Source: Paracoccaceae bacterium (GTDB lineage Bacteria > Pseudomonadota > Alphaproteobacteria > Rhodobacterales > Rhodobacteraceae). From it: a DNA stretch of 9,231 bases. Below, piece by piece: positions 1 to 5,765 of the stretch. Below the pieces are notes generated by a model. It had not been told where the DNA came from. It was given only the letters and a program-made list of their open reading frames with translations, and did not search any database. Positions within the stretch are counted from its first letter, which is position 1, and every line of letters begins with the position of its first letter. A program made the translations under genes and the position numbers. Location of the stretch: positions 1 to 9,231 of the forward strand of contig JALVEX010000289.1 in NCBI GenBank assembly GCA_027030435.1, in the 5' to 3' direction.

Positions 1-627
1 GCTCACCCCCATCAGCCGCGCGCCGCGGCGCACGATCTCGTGCAATTCCTCCACCGAGTAGAATTGCAGACGCACCGGGATGCCGAAGCGATCGCGCAAG
101 GGGGTGGTGAGCAGGCCGAGGCGGGTGGTGGCGCCCACCAGCGTGAAGGGCTGAAGCTCGATGCGCACGGTGCGCGCCGCCGGCCCTTCGCCGATCACCA
201 GATCGAGCTCGAAATCCTCGAGCGCCGGGTAAAGCACCTCTTCCACCACCGGGTTGAGACGGTGGATCTCATCGATGAAAAGCACATCGCCGCGCTCGAG
301 ATTGGTGAGAATGGCCGCCAGATCGCCCGCGCGGGCGAGCACGGGGCCGCTTGTCATGCGGAAATTGACGCCAAGTTCGCGCGCCATGATCTGGGCGAGG
401 GTTGTCTTGCCGAGGCCGGGGGGGCCGTGGAAAAGCACATGATCCATGGCCTGCCCGCGCCGCCGCGCGCTTTCGATGAACACCGCGAGATTGGCGCGCG
501 CTTCCGCCTGGCCGATGAACTCGGCCAGCGCCTGCGGGCGCAGCGCGCGATCGGGATCCTCCGGGCGCGGCGCGGGGCGCATATCGGGATCGGGGTGGTT
601 TTCTCCTGCCTGGGCTGGCTCTTTCAT
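1..627 (-). CDS. ruvB: Holliday junction branch migration ATPase RuvB (partial, C-terminus outside window)
   Basis: RuvB is the hexameric AAA+ motor that, with RuvA, drives branch migration of Holliday junctions during recombinational repair in the cytoplasm. The window holds the first 209 residues of a family usually about 340 long; the frame is open to the window edge, so the gene is cut by the window and not broken. Visible motifs are Walker A GPPGLGKT (residues 68-75), Walker B DVLFIDE (114-120) followed by IHRLNP, sensor 1 GATTR (165-169) and the LRDRFG segment (177-182) that carries the arginine finger. The ATG at 627 is preceded by a purine-rich AAGGGAT ribosome site and lies only 3 bp after the ruvA stop, so the two are translationally close. 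A second in-frame ATG (residue 16) lies before the conserved core and could also be used; the first has the better ribosome site. The variable N-terminal 30 residues are acidic and proline-rich. Confidence 0.97.
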   Translation of the reverse strand, partial: MKEPAQAGENHPDPDMRPAPRPEDPDRALRPQALAEFIGQAEARANLAVFIESARRRGQAMDHVLFHGPPGLGKTTLAQIMARELGVNFRMTSGPVLARAGDLAAILTNLERGDVLFIDEIHRLNPVVEEVLYPALEDFELDLVIGEGPAARTVRIELQPFTLVGATTRLGLLTTPLRDRFGIPVRLQFYSVEELHEIVRRGARLMGVS

Positions 628-630
628 GGC

Positions 631-1344
631 TTATCCCTTCGGCGCGAGCAGCTTGAGCGCCGCGCGGATGAGGGCGGGCGTATCAAGCCCGCCGCCTTCG
701 TCTGCGCCCATGACCTCGGCCACGGCCGCCGCCGCCTCCCCCGGCGCATATCCGAGATTCTGCAGCGCCGAGAGCGCTTCGGCCTGCGCGGCCGCGGTGC
801 GGCCGGCATCACTCGCGGCCGGTTGGCCGGGCGATTGCGGCGATGCGGGGGATCCGGCTTTGGGAGATGCTGCCTCGGCGCCTGCATCACCCGCAATCGG
901 CGCGGGCGCCGCGAGGCCGCCATCATCTCCCATCGCCATGACCACCGGCGCCTTTTCCTTCAGTTCGTTCACCACCCGCTGCGCGGTTTTCGGGCCCACC
1001 CCCTTTGCCGCCCTGATCGCGGCCATGTCACCAAGGGCAATGGCGCGGCTCAGGCCTTCGGCGCCCAGACTGCCCAGGATGGAGAGCGACGCCTTGGCCC
1101 CGATCCCCTGCACGCTGATCAGGAGCCGGTGCCACTCCTTCTCGATCAGCGACGCAAAGCCGAAGAGCTGGAGGAGATCCTCGCGCACCAGAAGATCGGT
1201 ATAGAGCGCCACCGCCTCGCCCGGCGCGGGCAGGCCGGCAAGGGTGCGCTCGCTCACATGCACCAGATAGCCAACCCCGCCCACATCGATCAGCACATGA
1301 TCGGGAGCCTTCAGAAGCAGCCTGCCCGCGATCCGCCCGATCAT
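631..1344 (-). CDS. ruvA: Holliday junction branch migration complex subunit RuvA
   Basis: RuvA is the tetrameric DNA-binding subunit that clamps a four-way junction and recruits RuvB. The 237-residue product shows the N-terminal OB-fold starting MIGRIAGRLL, the acidic pin residues E55 and D56 in the sequence REDLLQLFGF, and two helix-hairpin-helix motifs, SVQGIGAK (77-84) and AAKGVGPK (112-119). The C-terminal RuvB-binding domain (about 184-237) includes ALQNLGYAPGEA. Between the HhH region and this domain, residues about 140-183 form an Ala/Pro/Gly/Ser-rich linker, longer than in E. coli RuvA (203 aa in total). The ATG at 1344 is chosen because the conserved protein starts there. The frame stays open further upstream but runs through ruvC in another frame. 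A GGGGGCGG ribosome site overlaps the region just after the ruvC stop, 13 bp upstream. It is cotranscribed with ruvC and ruvB. Confidence 0.97.
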   Translation of the reverse strand: MIGRIAGRLLLKAPDHVLIDVGGVGYLVHVSERTLAGLPAPGEAVALYTDLLVREDLLQLFGFASLIEKEWHRLLISVQGIGAKASLSILGSLGAEGLSRAIALGDMAAIRAAKGVGPKTAQRVVNELKEKAPVVMAMGDDGGLAAPAPIAGDAGAEAASPKAGSPASPQSPGQPAASDAGRTAAAQAEALSALQNLGYAPGEAAAAVAEVMGADEGGGLDTPALIRAALKLLAPKG

Positions 1345-1357
1345 GCCACCGCCCCCT

Positions 1358-1864
1358 TCATGCCCCGGCCCGCGCAAGCGCCGCGGCGAGATGCCCGGCC
1401 GATTGCACGTGATGGGCATGGCAGATCGCCACCGCCAGCGCATCGGCCGCATCCGGCCCCGCCAGCTCGACCCCGGGAAGCTGCATCCGCACCATGTGCT
1501 GGACCTGCTCCTTGGCTGCATGCCCCACTCCGACGACGCATTTCTTCACGGTATTCGGGGCATATTCCCCCACAACGAGCCCCGCGCGCGCCGGCACGAG
1601 AAGCGCGATCGCCCGCGCCTGCCCGAGCTTCAGCGTGCCCGCACCGTCCTTGTTGACAAAAGTCTTCTCGACCGCCGCCGCATCCGGCCTGTAACGCTCG
1701 AAAACGGTGCCAAGCTGATCGAAGAGGGAAAGAAGCCGCACGGCCAGATCATCCCCCTCCGAGCGGCAGACACCATTCGCAACATGGCAAAGCCGCCCCG
1801 GCGCAGCCTCGATCACGCCCCATCCAAGCGCCCTCAATCCGGGATCCATGCCCATGATCCGCAT
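1358..1864 (-). CDS. ruvC: Crossover junction endodeoxyribonuclease RuvC
   Basis: RuvC is the dimeric, metal-dependent nuclease that resolves Holliday junctions by symmetric nicking. The 168-residue product has family length and an RNase H-like fold pattern starting MRIMGMDPGLRALGWGVIE. The four catalytic acidic residues are at the same positions as in E. coli: D7, E66 (in AAAVEKTFV), D138 and D141 (in AGPDAADALAVA). The conserved segment YAPNTVKKCVVGVGHAAKEQV (about 101-121) is also present. The ATG at 1864 has an AAGGGCAGG-like ribosome site upstream. It is the first gene of the ruvCAB operon. A candidate promoter with a LexA-type operator sits 30-60 bp upstream, fitting the known SOS control of this operon in alphaproteobacteria. 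Confidence 0.97.
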   Translation of the reverse strand: MRIMGMDPGLRALGWGVIEAAPGRLCHVANGVCRSEGDDLAVRLLSLFDQLGTVFERYRPDAAAVEKTFVNKDGAGTLKLGQARAIALLVPARAGLVVGEYAPNTVKKCVVGVGHAAKEQVQHMVRMQLPGVELAGPDAADALAVAICHAHHVQSAGHLAAALARAGA

Positions 1865-1895
1865 TTCATGCCTGCCCTTGTTGCACTTGCCGCAG

Positions 1896-1924
1896 CCCTA
1901 GCACGAAACGCGAACATTTGCCAA
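1896..1924 (-). promoter_or_regulatory. Candidate ruvCAB promoter (weak match)
   Basis: On the minus strand TTGGCA (1924-1919) is followed after 17 bp by CTAGGG (1901-1896). The -35 match is good and the -10 match is poor, so this alone is weak. It is supported by its position 32 bp upstream of the ruvC ATG and by the LexA-type site lying in its spacer and touching the -10. Confidence 0.3.
1901..1915 (-). promoter_or_regulatory. Probable LexA (SOS) operator for ruvCAB
   Basis: The minus strand reads GTTC-N7-GTGC. The alphaproteobacterial LexA consensus is the direct repeat GTTC-N7-GTTC, so one half site is perfect and the other has a single mismatch, with exact spacing. It lies 37-51 bp upstream of the ruvC start, inside the candidate promoter, where a bound repressor would block polymerase. 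Regulation of ruvCAB by LexA is established in several alphaproteobacteria; binding here is inferred. Confidence 0.45.
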
Positions 1925-2129
1925 TCCCGGCTTTCCGGTGCGCTCCCGGGCAAGGCGTCATGCAGGTTCAGCATGGCCGACATGTAAAAAGAGGGCTTGT
2001 GCCGATATGCAACCGACGCCATCTGCACAACACCGGAGCAACGGGCCCTCAGCGATTGGCAAGGCCGTTGCCCGATCATCCGAAGGCAAAGCTGAATGAT
2101 GCCCCCTCCCGGGCCGGGTTTCATTGCTC
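1925..2129. other. Intergenic stretch with no supported gene
   Basis: This part of the 448-bp gap between ruvC and the small membrane-protein gene shows no reading frame with a recognisable product or credible ribosome site. The only structure noticed is an inverted repeat, CAACGG (2039-2044) and CCGTTG (2065-2070), of unknown meaning, plus a short A-run at 1986-1990. Open frames crossing it are incidental to the high GC content. Confidence 0.5.
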
Positions 2130-2157
2130 TTGCTTCGGAAGTTGCACGCAGTATTTC
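2130..2157 (+). promoter_or_regulatory. Candidate promoter for the two-hairpin RNA
   Basis: TTGCTT (2130-2135) and TATTTC (2152-2157) are separated by 16 bp, a moderate sigma70-type match. Transcription would start around 2163-2165, exactly at the base of the first hairpin of the proposed RNA. The sequence match is modest; the position is the main support. Confidence 0.3.
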
Positions 2158-2162
2158 CGCCC

Positions 2163-2251
2163 CCGGCTCTGCGGGCAGGCGGAAACGGCGGCCCGCAGGG
2201 CCGGCCACTCACGGAGAAGGCCACCTGGATCTGTTCCAGGTGGCCTTTTTT
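2163..2251 (+). ncRNA. Candidate small RNA: two hairpins ending in an intrinsic terminator
   Basis: No plus-strand protein gene precedes the strong terminator here, so the transcript it ends is probably non-coding. The proposed RNA of about 90 nt has a first hairpin pairing 2163-2176 with 2191-2204 (14 pairs, one of them G-U, 14-nt loop containing GGCGGAAACGGC). A 12-nt single-stranded linker follows (2205-2216, CCACTCACGGAG). The terminator hairpin (2217-2247) with a U-tail closes it. A modest promoter sits immediately upstream. I do not recognise it as 6S RNA, SRP RNA, tmRNA or RNase P. The linker or first loop could be the antisense contact. Alternatives are a structured 3' end of a longer plus-strand transcript starting further left, or a fortuitous hairpin in a GC-rich gap. 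Confidence 0.4.
2217..2251 (+). terminator. Strong intrinsic (Rho-independent) terminator
   Basis: A perfect 13-bp stem (2217-2229 paired with 2235-2247) with a 5-nt loop TCTGT is followed by a run of six T (2246-2251) on the plus strand. On the minus strand the hairpin is followed by TTCTCC, not a T-run, so it is oriented for rightward transcription. It lies between a proposed plus-strand RNA and the convergent minus-strand gene ending at 2313. Confidence 0.85.
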
Positions 2252-2312
2252 CTTCATGGCACCAGCCAGTTTGCGAGTTTTCCTGACCGCCCGTTCCCCG
2301 GCTTCCCGCCGG

Positions 2313-2669
2313 TCAGCGCATATAGGGTCGCACCTGCGCGGAGATCCATTGGGTGAGCGGATCGGCCTGCATGACCCAGGCACCCGCCCTTTCGATTGCC
2401 GTGCCGCTCTCAAGCTTGGCCACGCGCTGGGCATAGATCGCATCCCCGAGTTCAGCATGCAGGAAGCCCTTGAACGCGAAGAATGCCAGCAGGACCATCA
2501 CGATCCCCTTCCAGGGGAACCGGATACGCCGGCGCGGCTTGACGATGATCAGCCCGTCCGGGCCAACGGTCTGGACATATCCACTTGCCAGCTTGCGGTG
2601 GCGCTTCTGGATCCTCTGGACCCGCCTGTCGAAATGCTTGTCTATTCTCGGGAGTCCCGCCCTGGCCAT
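2313..2669 (-). CDS. Conserved-looking small single-pass membrane protein, function unknown
   Basis: The 118-residue product is not one I can assign to a named family. Residues 1-54 are strongly basic (RRVQRIQKRHRK, then KPRRRIR at 45-51). One hydrophobic segment, about 55-71 (GIVMVLLAFFAFKGFL), follows, then a soluble tail of about 45 residues. The positive-inside rule predicts a cytoplasmic basic N-terminus and a periplasmic C-terminus. A real gene is supported by an excellent AGGAGG ribosome site 8 bp before the ATG at 2669, by a sensible membrane-protein layout, and by its placement on the same strand as prmA, 123 bp downstream of it. It may have its own promoter in the AT-rich gap; none was clear. 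The stop overlaps an inverted repeat (2284-2289 with 2310-2315) that lacks a T-run and so is not a normal terminator. Small proteins of this type occur in alphaproteobacterial genomes as hypothetical proteins. Confidence 0.8.
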   Translation of the reverse strand: MARAGLPRIDKHFDRRVQRIQKRHRKLASGYVQTVGPDGLIIVKPRRRIRFPWKGIVMVLLAFFAFKGFLHAELGDAIYAQRVAKLESGTAIERAGAWVMQADPLTQWISAQVRPYMR

Positions 2670-2792
2670 ATCAGCCTCCTATACTCTGATCACCATATCT
2701 CGCAATCACGCCCCCAACGACCACATACTAGCGAATCAAATCATGAAAAATCTAGAAAAAAGCGAATATACCCGGGATTTTGGCTCGATTCA
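2670..2792. other. AT-rich intergenic region between prmA and the small membrane-protein gene
   Basis: This 123-bp gap is clearly AT-richer than the rest of the window, as expected for a promoter zone. On the minus strand it has T-runs (2755-2761, 2746-2750) that follow prmA but no convincing hairpin before them. TAGTAT (2730-2725) and TATATT (2770-2765) look like -10 elements but lack good -35 partners. I therefore cannot place a specific promoter or terminator. Confidence 0.4.
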
Positions 2793-3665
2793 TTACTTTT
2801 TGGTTAATTCAAGCGTCGTCCATTCAACAATTTCGCGCCTGTGAGCGAGATTGAAACCGTTTTCGAAATAGGCAGTCAGGACTTCATCCGCCTGTTCGTT
2901 CAATATCCCGGAGAGAATCGCATGCCCTCCCGGGGCGACCGAATCACGCATCTGCGGTGCGAGGCTGATAAGCGGCCCCTTGAGGATATTGGCGAACACG
3001 AGATCGAAAGGCGCCCTTTCGCGCAGCGTGGGATGATCGAAACCGGCCGCCTCGATACATTCCACCCGCCCTTCAAGCCCATTGGCCCGCACATTCGCCC
3101 GCGCCACGTCCACCGCCTGCGGATCGATATCGCTGGCGATCACCGGATCATCCGGCCAGAGCTTCGCCGCCGCCATCGCCAGCACCGCGGTGCCGCAGCC
3201 GATATCGGCCACGTTGCGGCCCGTGAAGCCATCCGCCGCGAGCCTGTCAAGCGCTTCGAGGCAGCCCTGCGTGGTGCCGTGATGGCCGGTGCCGAAAGCC
3301 ATCGAAGAATCGATCAGAAGGCCGATGGTATCGTCGGGAAGCTTGCCTGCGTCGTGGCTGCCATGGACGAAGAACCGCCCGGCCCGCACCGGCGCCAGCG
3401 CACGCTTCACCTTTGCCACCCAGTCAACTTCCGGCAGTTCGGAGACGGCAAACGGCGCGGCGCCGAAAGCCGTGCTCAGCAGCATGAGCCCCGTTTCATC
3501 CGGGGGATCGGTGAAATATCCGCCCACTTCCCAGATCCCGGAGCCATCCTCGATCTCGAACACGCCGACACCGATCGGCGCCGGCTCCATGCGCTCGAGC
3601 GCTTCGCCGAGCGATTGCGCCGCCGCCTTTCCGGGAAGGGTCGTGAGTGCGGTGTAAGTGGGCAT
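2793..3665 (-). CDS. prmA: Ribosomal protein L11 methyltransferase PrmA
   Basis: PrmA uses S-adenosylmethionine to methylate amino groups of ribosomal protein L11 in the cytoplasm. The 290-residue product has the usual length. It shows the conserved substrate-loop sequence AFGTGHHGTT (123-132), SAM-binding motif I VADIGCGTAVLAMA (152-165), the acidic post-motif ASDIDPQAV (177-185), and the catalytic-region signature FANIL (224-228). The N-terminal 80-100 residues form the expected L11-recognition part. The ATG at 3665 begins MPTYTALTTL and has a GGAAGGAA ribosome site. A further open stretch upstream would overlap msrA and has no similarity to the family. It follows msrA by 20 bp on the same strand, so the two are probably cotranscribed. 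Confidence 0.95.
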   Translation of the reverse strand: MPTYTALTTLPGKAAAQSLGEALERMEPAPIGVGVFEIEDGSGIWEVGGYFTDPPDETGLMLLSTAFGAAPFAVSELPEVDWVAKVKRALAPVRAGRFFVHGSHDAGKLPDDTIGLLIDSSMAFGTGHHGTTQGCLEALDRLAADGFTGRNVADIGCGTAVLAMAAAKLWPDDPVIASDIDPQAVDVARANVRANGLEGRVECIEAAGFDHPTLRERAPFDLVFANILKGPLISLAPQMRDSVAPGGHAILSGILNEQADEVLTAYFENGFNLAHRREIVEWTTLELTKK

Positions 3666-3685
3666 GTCGTTCCTTCCGCGCTGCT

Positions 3686-4336
<651 letters not shown>

Positions 4337-4419
4337 GGCAATTCCCTTTCCCCCAAGGCTTTAGCGCGCCAGATGCAGCGGGGCAATGGAGCATCCGGCG
4401 GCACCGGACGGCCACGGAC

Positions 4420-4433
4420 ATGACTTTGATCAA
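4420..4433. promoter_or_regulatory. Probable FNR/FnrL-type regulator box
   Basis: The sequence ATGAC-TTTG-ATCAA differs from the FnrL-type consensus TTGA(C/T)-N4-(A/G)TCAA only in its first base. It lies in the divergent region, centred 69 bp before the transporter ATG and 90 bp before the msrA ATG. A -10-like TGTAAT at 4453-4458 would put the box near -40 relative to a transporter transcript, the usual place for an activator. No good -35 element is present at that promoter, which fits activator dependence. Binding is inferred. Confidence 0.4.
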
Positions 4434-4460
4434 GGATCGCAAGATGTGAATGTGTAATTC

Positions 4461-4482
4461 TTGTTCCGACGTTCGCGAACAA
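4461..4482. repeat. Inverted repeat close to the YeeE/YedE gene start (possible operator)
   Basis: TTGTTC (4461-4466) and GAACAA (4477-4482) form an inverted repeat with a 10-bp spacer. Inside it is the perfect 10-bp palindrome GTTCGCGAAC (4471-4480). Three GTTC-type half sites are thus packed just before the start codon, over the expected transcription start and leader. This is a plausible repressor site or a leader hairpin; no regulator is identified. Confidence 0.35.
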
Positions 4483-4495
4483 AGGTACAAGAAAC

Positions 4496-5563
4496 ATGGA
4501 TTTTCTCGAGATCGTGGAGCGAATCGGGGAGAACCCGACAGCTGCCATTTTCGGGCTTGTCACCGGGATCATATTCGGCGTCGCCGCGCAGCGCTCACGC
4601 TTCTGCCTGCGCGCGGCGACGATCGAATTCGCCCGCGGCAGGATGGGGCCTTCGGTGGCGGTATGGCTTCTTACCTTCTCCACGGCCCTATTCTGGGTGC
4701 AGCTGGCCGAACAGATGGGGCTGATGCGCGCCGAGGATGCGCGCATCATGGCCGTGCCCGGCACATGGTCGGGCGCGATCATCGGCGGGCTCCTTTTCGG
4801 CATCGGCATGGTGCTCGCGCGCGGCTGCTCGGGGCGGCTTCTGGTGCTCGCTTCCACCGGCAACCTGCGCGCCGTGGTTTCGGGGCTGATCGTGGCGGTG
4901 GTGGCCCAGATGAGTCTGCACGGCCGCCTCGCTCCCCTGCGCGACAAGCTCGCTTCCCTCTGGCTCACCCCCGAAGGTCAGAATGTCAATCTCATAGATC
5001 TCGTGCCGGTGCCCGACTGGGCCGGGGTGGTGCTGGGCGGGGTGCTCGCGCTCTTCGCCATCGCCGTTGCCGTCCATAACAGGATGGGCGCCTCCCGCCT
5101 CGTATTCGCTTCGGGGGTGGGCTTTTCGGTGGCCGTCGGCTGGGTGCTCACCTTCGGCCTCAGCCAGGTGAGCTTCGAGCCGATGAGCGTGACCAGCGTG
5201 ACCTTCACCGGCCCTTCGGCCAATACCTTGATGTTCTTTCTCAGCAGTGACACCATCCTGAAATACGATATCGGCCTCGTGCCGGGCGTGTTTCTCGGCG
5301 CGCTCGCCGCATCGCTTCTGGCGGGCGATTTCAAGTTCCAGGGGTTCACCAATGAAAGCTACATGCGCCGCTCGATGTTCGGCGCCACCCTCATGGGCTT
5401 TGGCGGCATGCTGGCCGGGGGCTGCGCCATCGGCAATGGCGTGACGGGCACTTCCATCTTCACCGCCACCAGCTGGCTGGCGCTGTTCTGCATGTGGATC
5501 GGCGCCATGACAACCGATTTTCTCCTTGATCAGCCCGCCCTGCGGCGCACTGTGACGGCTTAG
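4496..5563 (+). CDS. YeeE/YedE-family (DUF395) membrane transporter, probable sulfur-compound uptake
   Basis: The 355-residue product is a polytopic inner-membrane protein. About nine hydrophobic segments are visible, for example around 14-32, 52-70, 91-109, 126-140, 174-193, 203-222, 258-276, 294-312 and 325-342. It has the two-fold YeeE/YedE signature, with cysteine-centred motifs ARGCSGRLL (C111) and AGGCAIGNG (C310). Further cysteines are RSRFCLRAA (C37) and C332. In characterised relatives (TsuA/YeeE) conserved cysteines carry thiosulfate through the membrane. The substrate here is inferred only as a sulfur compound, since the family is broad and includes members linked to selenium metabolism. 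The length fits the full two-repeat form, not the split half-size proteins. The ATG at 4496 has a modest AAAGG ribosome site 11 bp upstream. It is a single gene in its direction, divergent from msrA, with no sulfurtransferase (TusA/rhodanese) gene next to it. Confidence 0.88.
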   Translation: MDFLEIVERIGENPTAAIFGLVTGIIFGVAAQRSRFCLRAATIEFARGRMGPSVAVWLLTFSTALFWVQLAEQMGLMRAEDARIMAVPGTWSGAIIGGLLFGIGMVLARGCSGRLLVLASTGNLRAVVSGLIVAVVAQMSLHGRLAPLRDKLASLWLTPEGQNVNLIDLVPVPDWAGVVLGGVLALFAIAVAVHNRMGASRLVFASGVGFSVAVGWVLTFGLSQVSFEPMSVTSVTFTGPSANTLMFFLSSDTILKYDIGLVPGVFLGALAASLLAGDFKFQGFTNESYMRRSMFGATLMGFGGMLAGGCAIGNGVTGTSIFTATSWLALFCMWIGAMTTDFLLDQPALRRTVTA

Positions 5564-5668
5564 GCGGGGCATGGCGGAAGAAGGACGGTGATTGATTGTG
5601 TTTGCGGCCAATCCCGGGGCTGGCCCTGAAATGGCGGCAAGGGCATCGATTCCCGCCCCCTGAAGCCG

Positions 5669-5690
5669 CGGGCAGGCCACCTGCCTCCCG
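5669..5690 (+). terminator. Weak terminator-like hairpin after the YeeE/YedE gene
   Basis: CGGGCAGG (5669-5676) can pair with CCTG and CCCG (5680-5683 and 5687-5690) around a CCA loop, with a 3-nt bulge. The T-rich stretch ACTTTTCTTT begins some 7 bp after the stem, which is too far for a classical terminator. It may reduce read-through into ureD but is not a strong call. Confidence 0.25.
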
Positions 5691-5703
5691 AAACGACTTT
5701 TCT

Positions 5704-5731
5704 TTGACAGCGCCCGCGCCGCCCGTAGAAT
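5704..5731 (+). promoter_or_regulatory. Near-consensus sigma70 promoter for the urease operon
   Basis: TTGACA (5704-5709, a perfect -35) and TAGAAT (5726-5731, five of six -10 bases) are 16 bp apart. Transcription should start near 5738. The -10 covers the first base positions of an ATG at 5730, which therefore cannot be translated from this promoter. The strength of the match suggests substantial basal expression of ureDABCE. No obvious NtrC-type site was seen in the adjacent 100 bp. Confidence 0.65.
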
Positions 5732-5765
5732 GCCGGCGCATCTTCCAGGAACCAGCATCAGCCCC

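Noticed and set aside
40..1656. Very long plus-strand open frame (538 codons) across ruvB, ruvA and ruvC
   Set aside because: It is antisense to three certain genes, rich in Arg/His/Pro with no family signature, and explained by GC-rich codon bias leaving the complementary frame open.
1985..2012. Minus-strand hairpin followed by CTCTTTTT as a terminator
   Set aside because: The stem (GGTTG with CAAGCC) is only about four pairs with a wobble or bulge, too weak to call.
1834..2208. 124-codon minus-strand open frame overlapping the ruvC start and promoter
   Set aside because: Overlaps ruvC out of frame and runs over the SOS site; no ribosome site or similarity to a known family.
2163..2251. 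Identity of the hairpin RNA as 6S, SRP (4.5S) RNA or tmRNA
   Set aside because: The SRP tetraloop/asymmetric-loop signature, the 6S central bubble arrangement and tmRNA ends are not visible, and the element is too short for 6S or tmRNA.
2284..2315. Inverted repeat TGACCG/CGGTCA at the end of the 118-aa gene as its terminator
   Set aside because: The minus strand has no T-run after it and the interior does not pair well.
2124..2807. Plus-strand open frame that spans the terminator and the small membrane-protein gene
   Set aside because: It would read through a strong intrinsic terminator and lies opposite a gene with a much better start signal; composition is not protein-like.
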